In this document: one piece after another, positions 25,383 through 34,628 of the stretch
Layout of the letters: each line of letters opens with the position of its first letter
Numbering within the stretch: the stretch's first letter is position 1
NCBI GenBank assembly: GCA_016789405.1
Contig: JAEUPQ010000010.1
Coordinates: 62,001-126,000 of the forward strand
Reading direction: 5' to 3'
Source: Lysobacteraceae bacterium
GTDB taxonomy: Bacteria; Pseudomonadota; Gammaproteobacteria; Xanthomonadales; Xanthomonadaceae
DNA length: 64,000 bases
Made by a program: the position numbers and the translations under genes
The notes under the pieces: generated by a model
What the model was told of the DNA's origin: nothing
Database searches by the model: none
The model's input: the letters and a program-made list of their open reading frames with translations, nothing else

Positions 25383-25931
25383 TCAGCGGGCGGCGAACGC
25401 GGCGAAGCCGGCGACGAAGTCCGCCAGGGCGCGTCGCGTGCCTTCGTCGGTCAGCTGGCCCTGCGCATCGAACAGACTGCCGGCGCGCGAGGCCATCAGG
25501 CGGCCGCCGCTCCACTGGCGCACCTTGAGCGTGCGCAGCACCGGCAGCCAGGCGTTCTGCGCGAGGATCGTGCCGAAGCCGCCGGGCGACGCGCCGATCA
25601 CTGCGAATGGCTTGTCGCCGAAGACGCGGGCGATGTCGTCCGACGGACGCGACAGCCAGTCGATGGCATTCTTGAACACGCCGGGGATGCCGTTGTTGTA
25701 CTCCGGCGTGGACAGCAGCACGGCGTCGCTGTCGACGATGCGCTGTTTCAGTGCGACCACGGCTGCGGGAATGCCTTCGCGCTGTTCGAGGTCGCCGTCG
25801 TACAGCGGGATGCCGTGCAGGGTGGCGATGTCGAGCTGGACGCCGTCGCCGGTGCTTGCCTGTGCAGCGCGGAGCAGGGCGGTGTTGAAGGAGCCCTGAC
25901 GCAGGCTGCCGGAAATGCCGAGGATCTTCAT
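25383..25931 (-). CDS. NADPH-dependent FMN reductase (NAD(P)H-quinone/azoreductase-like)
   Basis: The 182-residue flavodoxin-fold protein contains the FMN phosphate loop GSLRQGSFNTALLRAA at residues 7-22 and the signature TPEYNNGIPGVFKNAIDWLSR. It should reduce FMN, quinones or chromate with NAD(P)H. It is separated by 101 bases from the STM4015 gene downstream and 34 from the OsmC gene upstream, so it may share a transcript with either. Confidence 0.9.
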   Translation of the reverse strand: MKILGISGSLRQGSFNTALLRAAQASTGDGVQLDIATLHGIPLYDGDLEQREGIPAAVVALKQRIVDSDAVLLSTPEYNNGIPGVFKNAIDWLSRPSDDIARVFGDKPFAVIGASPGGFGTILAQNAWLPVLRTLKVRQWSGGRLMASRAGSLFDAQGQLTDEGTRRALADFVAGFAAFAAR

Positions 25932-25965
25932 GGGGGTGCCTCCTTGGGGGATGGGGCGAACGGTC

Positions 25966-26364
25966 TCAGCCGCGCGTGCTGGTGATGGTCGCACCCTCGC
26001 GCATCGCTTTCGTGACCGGTGTGTTGGCGACGATCTCCAGCAGGCGTGCCCATTGCGCGTCGTCGAGTCCACCATTCGCGTAGAGGGTGCGATGGATCCG
26101 GGGGCGGCCGTCGTCGCCGAAACTCAAGGCCAGATCGACGCGCAGTTCGCCGAGGTCCCAGCCCTTGCGTTCCGCATACATGCGCAGCGTGATCGCCGTG
26201 CAGGCCGACAGCGAGGCGAGGTAGTAGTCGAACGGCGCGGGCGCGCGGTCGCCGCCGCCCAGCGCAAGAGGCTCGTCGGCCTGCAACTCGAAGCGACCGA
26301 CGCGGATGTCATGGAGATAGTGCGTATCGGTCGATACGACTGTGGCGATGCGGGTCTTGCTCAT
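25966..26364 (-). CDS. OsmC family protein
   Basis: The 132-residue protein belongs to the OsmC/Ohr/YhfA fold: GGGDRAPAPFDYYLASLSACTAITLRMYAERKG holds the conserved Cys of the thiol-peroxidase site. Only one of the two canonical Cys is visible (the SACT one), so it fits the YhfA-like branch rather than active Ohr. The role in redox protection is likely but unproven. It lies between the dipeptidase and the FMN reductase with short gaps. Confidence 0.85.
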   Translation of the reverse strand: MSKTRIATVVSTDTHYLHDIRVGRFELQADEPLALGGGDRAPAPFDYYLASLSACTAITLRMYAERKGWDLGELRVDLALSFGDDGRPRIHRTLYANGGLDDAQWARLLEIVANTPVTKAMREGATITSTRG

Positions 26365-26395
26365 GCCTGGATCCTCGTCATCGGTGCGTATGCGG

Positions 26396-27601
26396 TCAGC
26401 GTGCGTTCGCGGCAGCTTCCGCCGCAGCCCACGCGCGGAGCAGGTTGCCGCCGAGGATCTTGCGGATGTCGGCATCCGAATACTTCCGCGCCTGCAGGCC
26501 GGCGACGAGGTTCGGGAAATCGGCGACAGTCTTGAGTCCTTGCGGCAGCGCGCCACCGACACCGTCGAAGTCCGAGCCGATGCCGATATGGTCGATGCCG
26601 ACGAGCTTCACGCCGTAATCGATCTGGTCGAGCACGGCGTCGATGCCGACCGGCAGCGGCGGATGCGCCTGGTCCCATTCGGCGTCGAATTCGGCGACGG
26701 TCTTCGTGGTGCGGCCTGCGGCGCGTTCGCGTTCGAACTCGGCATAGGCGGCGAAATAGGCTTGCGTCTGCGCGGCCGAGGCCGGGTCGACGAAGGCATT
26801 GCCGAATGGAATCTGGATGACGCCGCCTTTCGCGGCGATGGCCTTTGCCAGTTCATCGCTGAGGTTGCGCTCGAAGCCGGGCGTGAAGTGGCGCAGCGCG
26901 GAATGGCTGGCGATCACCGGTGCGCGGCTGAGTTCGACCGTCTGCGCGACCGCGTCGTCGGACAGGTGAGAGACGTCGATCATCATGCCGAGGCGGTTCA
27001 TTTCCGCGACGACCTGGCGGCCGAACGGGCTGAGGCCCTTCCAGCGTTTCTCGCGGGCATACGATGAGTCGGCGATGCGGTTGTTGGCGCTGTGGGCAAG
27101 GGTGATGTAGCGCACGCCGCGCTTGAAGAAGAAGCCGAGCCTGCCGAGGTCGTCGCCGATCGGTGCGCCATTCTCCATGCCCATCGGCAGCAGCACGCGG
27201 TCCCTGGCGCGCAGACGGTCCACGTCGCGCGGCGAGCCGAGGATCGCGAACTTGTCGGGATGCCGCAGTGCCAGCGAATCCACGGCGTCGATCATCCGGT
27301 TGGCGACGTTCCACGCGCTGCCATCGTCGTCCTGGCCGGGCGAGGTGTAGATCGACATGAAGGCCACGTCGAGGCCACCGGCGCGCGCCTTGGGGTAATC
27401 GAATTCGCCGGACTGCGCCTCGCCGAGGTCCTTCCACTCTTTCATCAGTTCGGTCGGCGAATCGATGTGGGTGTCGACGATCACCGCGTCCTGCGCGAGC
27501 TTGCGCGCAGCGGGCGTGGCGTCGGCCGCGCGTGTCGTCGAGGAGAGCAGCGCGAGGCCGAGGAGCGGCACGGAGAAGACCGGGGCGAGTGTCGTGCGCA
27601 T
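26396..27601 (-). CDS. Membrane dipeptidase (peptidase M19), secreted
   Basis: This 401-residue protein has a signal peptide (residues 1-25, ending TTRAA) and the zinc site of renal-type dipeptidases: VDTHIDSP (His45, Asp47), MGMENGAPI, MIDVSHLSD, ASHSALRHF and IGIGSDFDGVGG. It hydrolyses dipeptides, sometimes D-amino-acid containing, in the periplasm. The start follows a Shine-Dalgarno-like GGAGGG on the minus strand. Confidence 0.93.
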   Translation of the reverse strand: MRTTLAPVFSVPLLGLALLSSTTRAADATPAARKLAQDAVIVDTHIDSPTELMKEWKDLGEAQSGEFDYPKARAGGLDVAFMSIYTSPGQDDDGSAWNVANRMIDAVDSLALRHPDKFAILGSPRDVDRLRARDRVLLPMGMENGAPIGDDLGRLGFFFKRGVRYITLAHSANNRIADSSYAREKRWKGLSPFGRQVVAEMNRLGMMIDVSHLSDDAVAQTVELSRAPVIASHSALRHFTPGFERNLSDELAKAIAAKGGVIQIPFGNAFVDPASAAQTQAYFAAYAEFERERAAGRTTKTVAEFDAEWDQAHPPLPVGIDAVLDQIDYGVKLVGIDHIGIGSDFDGVGGALPQGLKTVADFPNLVAGLQARKYSDADIRKILGGNLLRAWAAAEAAANAR

Positions 27602-27742
27602 GGGCCCTCCGGGCCTGTCTGGTTCGAGGGATTGTCCCGTGAAGCAGGGCGGGCGGGAAGTGGCGCCGCGTGTCCTGCTCCCGCAAGGCTTTCCGATTCG
27701 GCACACTACACGATCCCCTGCCCTCGACCTCATGGAGACTGG

Positions 27743-28429
27743 ATGTTCACTCGTTCCGAAAAGATCCTCGGCGCCTATGCCGGCGTGCTCACCGTGACCC
27801 TCGTTGCGGTCATGCTGACCGGCGCACGTTCCGGCGCGCCCGCGAAGTTCGACACGCTCGACGTCCAGCGCATCAACATCCGCGAGCCCGATGGCACGCT
27901 GCGCATGGTGCTGTCGAGCAATGGCAGGTTTCCCGGCGCCATCATCGCCGGCAAGGAATATCCGCATCCGCGTACGCAGGCCGGCGTGCTGTTCTTCGAC
28001 GACGAGGGCACCGAGAACGGCGGCCTGATCTTCGCGGGCAAGCAGGGCGCCGACGGCAAGGTCTCCAGTGGCGTGAGCCTCACCTTCGACCGCTACCGGC
28101 AGGACCAGCAGCTTCAGCTGATGGGACTGGACCAGGGCGGGCGTCATTTCGCGGGCCTGACCGTGAACGACGTGATCGACGGGACCAAGTACCCGGTGTT
28201 CGGCGGCGAGCACAAGCCGGGCGAGGCGCCGCAGGCGATCACGCGTCGTCTCTATGTCGGCAAGACGCCATCCGGCGACGCGGTGCTGCACCTCGGTGAT
28301 GCCAGCGGCAAACCGCGCCTCGCGATCAAGGTCACGCCCGAAGGCGAGGGCGCGATCATGTTCCTGGACGAGAAAGGCCAGCCGACGAAGATGATCACGG
28401 CCGACGACATCGCAGCCGCGAAGCCCTGA
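27743..28429 (+). CDS. Membrane-anchored hypothetical protein
   Basis: The 228-residue protein has an uncleaved N-terminal helix (GAYAGVLTVTLVAVMLTG, about residues 10-27) followed by a beta-rich, periplasmic-looking domain with three similar segments: DTLDVQRINIREPDGTLRMVLS, GVLFFDDEGTENGGLIFAG and RLAIKVTPEGEGAIMFLDEKG. It recurs in proteobacteria without an assigned role. It diverges from the dipeptidase and runs toward hutI. Confidence 0.75.
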   Translation: MFTRSEKILGAYAGVLTVTLVAVMLTGARSGAPAKFDTLDVQRINIREPDGTLRMVLSSNGRFPGAIIAGKEYPHPRTQAGVLFFDDEGTENGGLIFAGKQGADGKVSSGVSLTFDRYRQDQQLQLMGLDQGGRHFAGLTVNDVIDGTKYPVFGGEHKPGEAPQAITRRLYVGKTPSGDAVLHLGDASGKPRLAIKVTPEGEGAIMFLDEKGQPTKMITADDIAAAKP

Positions 28430-28469
28430 TCGGTCTCCGATGTCGTAGGTATCGAAGCGGACGGGCGGC

Positions 28470-29705
28470 TCAGCGCCGCTCGCCCGCCGACCACACGCCG
28501 CGCGAAAGATCGCCGCCGAGCCAGTAGCACAGCTCGGCCGGCCTGCGGATGTTCCACAGCGCGAAATCCGCGCGCAGGCCGGCGCGCAGCACGCCGCGAT
28601 CCTGCAGGCCGAGGGCGTGCGCGGCGTGCTCGGTCGCGCCGCGCAGCGCTTCCTCGGGCGTGAGCCGGAAATGCGTGCAGGCCAGCGACATCGCCTCGCG
28701 CAGCGACAGCACGGGCGCGGTGCCGGGGTTGCAGTCGGTGGCCACGGCCATCGGCACGCCATGCGCGCGGAATGCGGCCAGCGGCGGCAGCTTCGTTTCG
28801 CGCAGGCAGTGGAAGGCGCCGGGCAGCAGCACCGCGACCGTGCCGGATGCGGCCATCGCGCGCACCGCGTCCTCGTTCGTGTATTCGACATGGTCGGCGG
28901 ACAGTCCGCCGAATTCGGCCGCAAGCGCGGCGCCACCCAGGTCGCTCAACTGATCGGCGTGCAGCTTCACCGGCAGCGCCAGCGCGCGCGCAGCCTCGAA
29001 CACGCGTCGCGTCTGCGCGGGCGAGAAGCCGATGCCTTCGCAGAACGCGTCGACGGCGTCGACCAGGCCTTCGGCATGCAACTTCGGCAGCCAGTCGACA
29101 ACCGCATCGATGTAATCGTCGGCGCGGCCGGCCGGCTTAGGATCAGCGAATTCCGGCGGCAGTGCGTGCGCGCCGAGATAGGTGGTCCGCACCGTGATGC
29201 CCAGCGTCTGACCGATGCGGCGGGCGACGCGCAGCATCTTGCGTTCGTTCTCGAAGTCAAGGCCGTAGCCTGACTTGATCTCCAGCGTCGCCACGCCATC
29301 GCGGAGCAGCGCCGCCGCGCGCGGCAGCGACTGCGCCAGCAGTTCGTCTTCGCTCGCGGCGCGCACCGCGCGCACGGTCGAGACGATGCCGCCGCCGGCA
29401 CGTGCGATCTCTTCGTAGCTCGCGCCCTGCAGCCGCAATTCGAACTCGTGCGCGCGGTCGCCTGCGAAGACGACGTGCGTGTGGCAATCGACCAGCGCCG
29501 GCGTGACCCAGCCGCCGTCGGTTTCGATCACTTCGCCGGCCTGCGCTTCGGCATCGGTGGGCAGTGCGGAACGGGCGCCGACGAACGTCAGAAATCCATC
29601 GCGCCAGCCGAGCGCGCCGTCCTCGATGACGCCGTAGTCGGGGCCGTCGAGCGTGGCGAGATGCGCGCCCAGCAGCAGGCCGTCGAAGGATGTCGTGTCT
29701 TTCAT
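28470..29705 (-). CDS. hutI: Imidazolonepropionase
   Basis: The 411-residue amidohydrolase opens imidazolone-5-propionate to formiminoglutamate, step three of histidine degradation. Metal ligands lie in [38 protein letters not shown] and [10 protein letters not shown] are the family signatures. Length is normal. Histidase and urocanase are 23 kb away in this window, so the pathway is split. A pair of GTAG-type palindromes sits just upstream of its start. Confidence 0.95.
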   Translation of the reverse strand: MKDTTSFDGLLLGAHLATLDGPDYGVIEDGALGWRDGFLTFVGARSALPTDAEAQAGEVIETDGGWVTPALVDCHTHVVFAGDRAHEFELRLQGASYEEIARAGGGIVSTVRAVRAASEDELLAQSLPRAAALLRDGVATLEIKSGYGLDFENERKMLRVARRIGQTLGITVRTTYLGAHALPPEFADPKPAGRADDYIDAVVDWLPKLHAEGLVDAVDAFCEGIGFSPAQTRRVFEAARALALPVKLHADQLSDLGGAALAAEFGGLSADHVEYTNEDAVRAMAASGTVAVLLPGAFHCLRETKLPPLAAFRAHGVPMAVATDCNPGTAPVLSLREAMSLACTHFRLTPEEALRGATEHAAHALGLQDRGVLRAGLRADFALWNIRRPAELCYWLGGDLSRGVWSAGERR

Positions 29706-29771
29706 GGGTCTCGTGTGTCCGGTGTCATGGCATCGCGTTTTCGTAGAGGGAGCGAACCGCCGCTGCTCTTT

Positions 29772-29852
29772 GTAAAGCGGAGCTTGCTCCGCTGCTTTTT
29801 CCCGCACTCCCCGCATCGCTCGAAAAGCTGAGCGGAGCAAGCTCCGCTCTAC
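29772..29852. repeat. GTAG-type palindromic repeat pair
   Basis: Copies at 29772-29793 (forward) and 29830-29852 (reverse), the same element as at 8208 and 11922. It lies between the starts of hutI and the end of the CoA-transferase gene on the minus strand. Confidence 0.85.
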
Positions 29853-29867
29853 GGGAGCTGGTGTCGA

Positions 29868-31040
29868 TCATCGCAGCGCACCGTTCGCGCGCAGCGCAGC
29901 CGCATCGAAGCCCAGCGCCGCGCAGATCGCCTCCGTGTGCTCGCCCAGATGCGGCGGGCGGACAGGACCGGTCATCGGCGAGGCGCTCATCCGCAGCGGG
30001 CTGGCGACCATCGGCACGCCGTCGGCTTCGATGCGCAGGCCGCGCGCGGTGGCGAGTTCGCCGTGCAATGCGTCGCGGACGGAATTGACCGGCGCGGCGG
30101 GGATGCCGGCGGCTTCGAAGCGCGCCAGCCAGGCCACGGCGGTGTCGTTGGCGAACAGGCGTCCGAGTTCCGGGATCAGCCAGTCGCGATGCTGCACGCG
30201 CGCGGCATTCGTCGCGCAGCGCGGATCGTCGCGCCAGTCTTCTCGACCGACCAGACCGCACAGCCGCTGCCACAGCGCGTCGCTGCCGCAGGCCAGGGCG
30301 AAGGCGCCATCGGCCGCGTCGAAGGTCTGGTAGGGCACGATGCTGGCGTGAGCGTTGCCGTAGCGCTTCGCGTCCCTGTCGGTGAACAGCACGCTGCTCG
30401 ACACGTTGGCCAGCGCCTGCACCTGCACGTCGAACAGGCTGAGTTCGATCGACTGACCTTCGCCGGTGACGCTGCGCTGGTGCAGCGCGGCGAGGATCGC
30501 GATGGTGGCGTTGAGGCCGGTGGTGAGGTCGACCGTCGCTACGCCGACCTTGCTGGCCTGGCCGTCGGCGGGACCCGTGATCGACATCAGGCCCGATTCG
30601 GCCTGCACCGCGAAGTCGTAGCCCGGTCGCAGCGCGCCGGGGCCGCTGCGGCCGTAGCCGGAGATCGCGCAGTGGATCAGGCGCGGGTTGATCGCGTGCA
30701 GGGCCGGATAATCCAGCCCCAGCGATTCCGCGACGCCGGTGCGGAAGTTCTCGATCAGCACGTCGGCGTCGCGGATCAGCGCTTCCAGCAGCGGCCTCGC
30801 CTCGGGATGGCGGAGGTCCATGGCGATCGAGCGCTTGCCGCGGTTGCAGCTGGCGAAATAGGCCGACAGCCTGGCATCGCCCTCGCCGAGGAAGGGCGGA
30901 CCATACCCCCGGGTGTCGTCGCCCTCCAGCGGCTCGATCTTGATCACGTCCGCGCCGAGGTCGGCCAGCGTCATCCCGCACCACGGCCCGGCGAGCACGC
31001 GGGCGAGTTCGAGGACCTTCAAGCCGGTGAGAGCGGGCAT
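29868..31040 (-). CDS. CaiB/BaiF family CoA transferase
   Basis: This 390-residue class III CoA transferase shows VLELARVLAGPWCGMTLADLGADVIKIE at the N-terminus and NRGKRSIAMDLRHPEA, the typical opening of the fold. DVLIENFRTG and GYDFAVQAESGLMSITG, including the conserved Asp, form the active site. It should move CoA between carboxylic acids; which ones is unknown. It sits between hutI and hutF without an evident link to histidine use. Start 31040 was chosen because the family begins at PLTGLKVLEL. Confidence 0.9.
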   Translation of the reverse strand: MPALTGLKVLELARVLAGPWCGMTLADLGADVIKIEPLEGDDTRGYGPPFLGEGDARLSAYFASCNRGKRSIAMDLRHPEARPLLEALIRDADVLIENFRTGVAESLGLDYPALHAINPRLIHCAISGYGRSGPGALRPGYDFAVQAESGLMSITGPADGQASKVGVATVDLTTGLNATIAILAALHQRSVTGEGQSIELSLFDVQVQALANVSSSVLFTDRDAKRYGNAHASIVPYQTFDAADGAFALACGSDALWQRLCGLVGREDWRDDPRCATNAARVQHRDWLIPELGRLFANDTAVAWLARFEAAGIPAAPVNSVRDALHGELATARGLRIEADGVPMVASPLRMSASPMTGPVRPPHLGEHTEAICAALGFDAAALRANGALR

Positions 31041-31156
31041 GGCAGTGGGCAGGCGGGGGAGGACGGGAGTGTAGCGGGCCGGGATGGCGGGCGCAGTGAT
31101 GCGCGTGCTGCAGTGAACGGGTTGGGGCGCGGGTTCCACGATGCGACAATCCGCCG

Positions 31157-32401
31157 ATGACCTCCCAGATCACCCTCGTCGACGGCCGCTGGCAGCTGCC
31201 CGGCATCGTCAACCAGCATTCGCATGCGTTCCAGCGCGCCATGGCCGGCCTGGCCGAGCGCATGACGAACCCGACCGATTCCTTCTGGACCTGGCGCGAG
31301 ACCATGTACCGCATGGCCGCGCGCTTCGATCCCGACCAGCTGCACGCGGTGGCCTCGCAGCTGTACGCCGAGATGCTCGAGGCCGGCTACACCACGGTCT
31401 GCGAGTTCCATTACCTGCATCACGCGCCGGATGGCCGCCCCTACAACGATCCGGCGACGATGTCGCGCGCCCTGATCGCCGCCGCGCGCGACACCGGCAT
31501 CCGCCTGACCCTGCTGCCTGTGCTGTACATGACCGGCGGCTTCGACGCCCGTCCGCTGAACGAACGCCAGCGCCGCTTCGGGCACACCGCCGATGCCTAT
31601 CTCAAGTTGTTCGAGACCCTGCATCGCGAACAGGACGACACCCTGCGCGTCGGCTGCGCTTTGCACAGTCTGCGCGCGGTGCAGCCGGACGCGATGAAGG
31701 CGGTGCTCGCAGCGCTGCCCGCCGACGCACGCATCCACATCCACATCGCCGAGCAGATCGGCGAAGTCCAGGACTGTCTCGCCATTCGCGGCGACCGCCC
31801 GGTGCGCTGGCTGCTCAATCATGTCGGCGTGGACGCGCGCTGGACCCTGGTCCACGCGACGCATCTCGACACCGACGAAGTGATGCGCGTCGCCGACAGC
31901 GGCGCCAACGTCGCGATCTGCACCACCACCGAAGCCAACCTCGGCGACGGCCTGTTCCCGGTGCGCGACTATTTCGATGCCGGTGGCGCCTGGGGCGTGG
32001 GTTCCGACTCGCACATCTCGGTGTCGCCGGTCGAAGAACTGCGCTGGCTGGAATACGGCCAGCGCCTGGTCACGAAGCACCGCAACATCGTCGCCACCGA
32101 GGCCATGCCCAGCGTCGGCGACGTGCTGCTGGCCGGCGTGCGCGCCAGCGCCGAGCGCAGCAGCGGCTTCGCCGATGCCGTGCTGGCGACGGACCGCATC
32201 GTCCTCGATGGCGATGCGCCGCACCTCATCGGTGCGACGCCGCAGGACATCGCCGACCGCTGGCTGTTCAGCGGCAATCGCAATCTCGTCGACCGCGTCG
32301 ACGTCGCCGGCCGCGAGGTGGTGCGTGGCGGGCGGCATGTCGACCGCGAGGCCATCGCGGCGAGATATGCCGTCGCACTGAAGGCCCTGCTCGCCGGCTG
32401 A
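31157..32401 (+). CDS. hutF: Formimidoylglutamate deiminase, short N-terminus
   Basis: The protein has the HutF signatures QHSHAFQRAMAGLAER, FHYLHHAPDGRPY, HIHIAEQ, LVHATHLD and GSDSHISVSPVEELRWLEYGQRL. It removes ammonia from formiminoglutamate to give formylglutamate. At 414 residues it lacks about 40 residues of the N-terminal beta domain usual for the family and starts almost at the first metal motif. Only 116 bases separate it from the divergent CoA transferase, so the missing part is not nearby in this frame with a normal start codon. Presence of hutF implies the five-step hut pathway. Confidence 0.92.
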   Translation: MTSQITLVDGRWQLPGIVNQHSHAFQRAMAGLAERMTNPTDSFWTWRETMYRMAARFDPDQLHAVASQLYAEMLEAGYTTVCEFHYLHHAPDGRPYNDPATMSRALIAAARDTGIRLTLLPVLYMTGGFDARPLNERQRRFGHTADAYLKLFETLHREQDDTLRVGCALHSLRAVQPDAMKAVLAALPADARIHIHIAEQIGEVQDCLAIRGDRPVRWLLNHVGVDARWTLVHATHLDTDEVMRVADSGANVAICTTTEANLGDGLFPVRDYFDAGGAWGVGSDSHISVSPVEELRWLEYGQRLVTKHRNIVATEAMPSVGDVLLAGVRASAERSSGFADAVLATDRIVLDGDAPHLIGATPQDIADRWLFSGNRNLVDRVDVAGREVVRGGRHVDREAIAARYAVALKALLAG

Positions 32402-32530
32402 TCGGCGGGCCCGGCTGCTTCATCCGCTGTAACCGGGGTTTCGTCGCATGCTTCGGCGACGAGACCGGCCTTGCCTCAACCTGAGTCTGTCGCCGCATGG
32501 TGCGGTCAGATCAAGGCAAGGAATTTCGCG

Positions 32531-33520
32531 ATGAAGCGCAAGACGGTGTCCCCCAAGTCCACGACCCTCAAGACCCTGGCTGTCGCTGCGATGCTGGCGA
32601 TGGTCGGCGCGGGCACGTTCGCCGCGCCCGCGTTCGCGGCAGACGCGCCGATCGCGGCGTCGACCGCGCCTTCGGCACACGTACCGCTGCTGTGGAAGGT
32701 GTCCGATGGCGACAACAGCCTCTATCTGCTCGGCTCGATCCATGTGCTGAAGAAGAGCGACTATCCGCTGTCGCCCGACGTGGATGCGGCGCTGCGCGAT
32801 GCGAAGACGGTGATCTTCGAGCTGGACATGGATGACATGACCAAGCCGGAGAACCTGGCGAAGATGCAGCAGAGCTTCGCATTCGAGGATGGCCGCAAGC
32901 TCAGTGGCGTGTTGCCGCCAGCGACCTGGACCAAGCTCGAAGCGATGTTCGCCAAGACAGGCACGCCCGTGTCCGCAGTCGAAGGCGTCGAGCCGTGGGC
33001 GCTCAACCTGCAGCTGGTGATGGGCGTGATGATCGGCATGGGCTTCGATCCCCAGGCCGGCGTGGACCATCACCTGACCCGGGAGGCGAAGAAGGCCGGC
33101 AAGTCGCTGATGGCGCTGGAAACGCTGCAGGACCAGATCGACATGTTCGAAGCGCAGCCCGACGCCGAGCAGGTTCGCGGACTGGAACGGTTCTTCGACA
33201 ACCCGAAGGAGACCGTGCAGTTGATGCAGGCCATGCATGCCGGATGGAAAACGGGCGATGTCGAAGCACTGGATCGCGACCTGCGCGGCGTGATGGCTGC
33301 CGGCGCGCCCGAAAGCTATCGGGTGGTCAATGTCGTGCGCAACGACAAGTGGCTGCCGAAGCTGCAGGCGCGACTGGATGGCCATGGCAAGGGCGACGAC
33401 ACGCTGGCCGTGGTCGGTGCGATGCACCTGCTCGGCGCCGATGGCGTGGTCGAGAAACTGCGCGCGAAGGGCTATCGCGTCGAGCGCGTGTGCTCTGCCT
33501 GCATCGCCCCGCGGAACTGA
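32531..33520 (+). CDS. TraB/GumN family protein, secreted
   Basis: The 329-residue protein has a signal peptide (residues about 1-37, ending AFAAD) and the TraB/GumN pattern: LYLLGSIHVLKKSDYPLSPDVDAA at the start, EGVEPWALNL, GVDHHLTREAKKAGK and AVVGAMHLLG near the end. The two GxxH/E clusters suggest a metal-dependent hydrolase related to Tiki proteases. In Xanthomonas, gumN lies by the xanthan cluster, but no other gum gene is present here. Start 32531 is chosen for the signal peptide. Confidence 0.85.
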   Translation: MKRKTVSPKSTTLKTLAVAAMLAMVGAGTFAAPAFAADAPIAASTAPSAHVPLLWKVSDGDNSLYLLGSIHVLKKSDYPLSPDVDAALRDAKTVIFELDMDDMTKPENLAKMQQSFAFEDGRKLSGVLPPATWTKLEAMFAKTGTPVSAVEGVEPWALNLQLVMGVMIGMGFDPQAGVDHHLTREAKKAGKSLMALETLQDQIDMFEAQPDAEQVRGLERFFDNPKETVQLMQAMHAGWKTGDVEALDRDLRGVMAAGAPESYRVVNVVRNDKWLPKLQARLDGHGKGDDTLAVVGAMHLLGADGVVEKLRAKGYRVERVCSACIAPRN

Positions 33521-33524
33521 TCCG

Positions 33525-33743
33525 ATGAGGGCCGCGCCGGGCAAGCGCGAGGCGATGCGTGGCGAAGATGCGCACGCAGTCGAACCAGCGGAACCGCTGG
33601 TACCTCTTGCAGAACCATCGTGGATCTGGCGAGGACTGCTGTGCCTGGCGGTCGTCTGCGCGGTCATCGGCGTGACCATCGCCATCGCCCCCGAACTGTT
33701 CCTGCCGGACCGGCACGCGACCGTGGTGCGCGTGCGGCCCTGA
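33525..33743 (+). CDS. Small single-pass membrane protein, unknown
   Basis: A 72-residue frame starts four bases after the GumN/TraB stop. One transmembrane helix (WIWRGLLCLAVVCAVIGVTI) is flanked by an acidic N-terminal part and a short basic tail. ATG at 33555 is an alternative start. Its tight spacing supports translation with the upstream gene, though no family is recognised. Confidence 0.55.
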   Translation: MRAAPGKREAMRGEDAHAVEPAEPLVPLAEPSWIWRGLLCLAVVCAVIGVTIAIAPELFLPDRHATVVRVRP

Positions 33744-33796
33744 CACCCCATCCCCGCCCTGACACCCCCCTTTGATACCCCCTGGAGATACCGGAC

Positions 33797-34015
33797 ATGT
33801 TGATCGATCTGAAAGCACTCACGAAGTCGTCCACGGACCGTCAGTGGGATGGTGTCTGCGGCGGCCTGGGCGAACATACGCCGTGGCCGACCTGGCTGTG
33901 GCGTGCGCTGTTCGTGCTGTCGGCGCTCTGTTATGGCGCAGGCCTGGTGATCTATCTCGTCCTCGCTGCCTACATGCCTTCCGCAGCGGCGAAGCGGCCG
34001 TTGACGATGCCGTGA
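33797..34015 (+). CDS. PspC domain protein
   Basis: The 72-residue protein contains the PspC core WDGVCGGLGEHTPWPTWLWRALF followed by one transmembrane segment ending YLVLAAYMP. PspC proteins sense or buffer stress at the inner membrane. The ribosome site GGAG precedes the start by ten bases. C-rich imperfect repeats (TGACACCCC, TGATACCCC) fill the gap to the upstream gene. Confidence 0.85.
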   Translation: MLIDLKALTKSSTDRQWDGVCGGLGEHTPWPTWLWRALFVLSALCYGAGLVIYLVLAAYMPSAAAKRPLTMP

Positions 34016-34039
34016 CGCGGCCCGCCGCGAGGTCCCCGA

Positions 34040-34067
34040 ACGGGCGCCCATGCCAATGGGCGCCCGT
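34040..34067 (+). terminator. Strong hairpin after the PspC gene
   Basis: A 12-base-pair perfect stem (ACGGGCGCCCAT with its complement) and GCCA loop, followed by TGTCGTT, 25 bases past the stop codon. Confidence 0.7.
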
Positions 34068-34283
34068 TGTCGTTGGCGGCCTGACATGTTCGCTGTGTGC
34101 TGCCGTGAGGCGCGCTGGCGAGGCGGCCCGTGGCGGCGCAGCGGCGGAATGGGCCGGCACGTCCTGCCCGGGACCCGGATGGATTCATCGCCGGAAAAAG
34201 CGGTTTCGTCGCAAACCCCGGCAGCGTCGTGGCCCCGCCGGCAATCTGGCCTCCTCATCCAACCCGGACGTCGCGGAGTCACC

Positions 34284-34628
34284 ATGGCCATTCTTTCCTA
34301 CCCGACCATCCTCGCCTCGCTGCTGTTCCTGGCGTTCGCGATGTCCTCCTCCAGCGATGACGTGGTCGCGCCCGGCGCCGATGGGGACGCCGCCGTCCTG
34401 CTCGATGGCACCGTCGACTTCGACGGGCGCTGGGCCCAGGTCTCGGGCAACGTCGCGGTGCGCGCCGCGCGTCCGCTCGCCACCTGGGATGCCGAGGTCG
34501 CCGTGCTGGGAATCCGCGCGGGATTTGCGCATGATGCGTCCGGCTTCCGGGCGCGGATCGACCCCCGGGAACTGCTGTCGACGCTGGTGGATGCGTCGCT
34601 CTCCTCCGTCCTTCCGTCCCAGCCTTGA
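34284..34628 (+). CDS. Hypothetical protein ahead of the LytS/LytTR pair
   Basis: The 114-residue product has a hydrophobic N-terminus (YPTILASLLFLAFAMSSSS) that may be a signal or anchor, then a short beta-rich stretch. The stop overlaps the putative TTG start of the sensor gene (TTGA), which suggests coupling. No family is recognised; it may be a small accessory of the sensor. Confidence 0.6.
   Translation: MAILSYPTILASLLFLAFAMSSSSDDVVAPGADGDAAVLLDGTVDFDGRWAQVSGNVAVRAARPLATWDAEVAVLGIRAGFAHDASGFRARIDPRELLSTLVDASLSSVLPSQP

Noticed and set aside
28470..29705. Minus-strand frame running on from hutI to 29840 as an N-terminal extension
   Set aside because: The extra residues translate the GTAG palindromes; HutI homologues start at about 29705.
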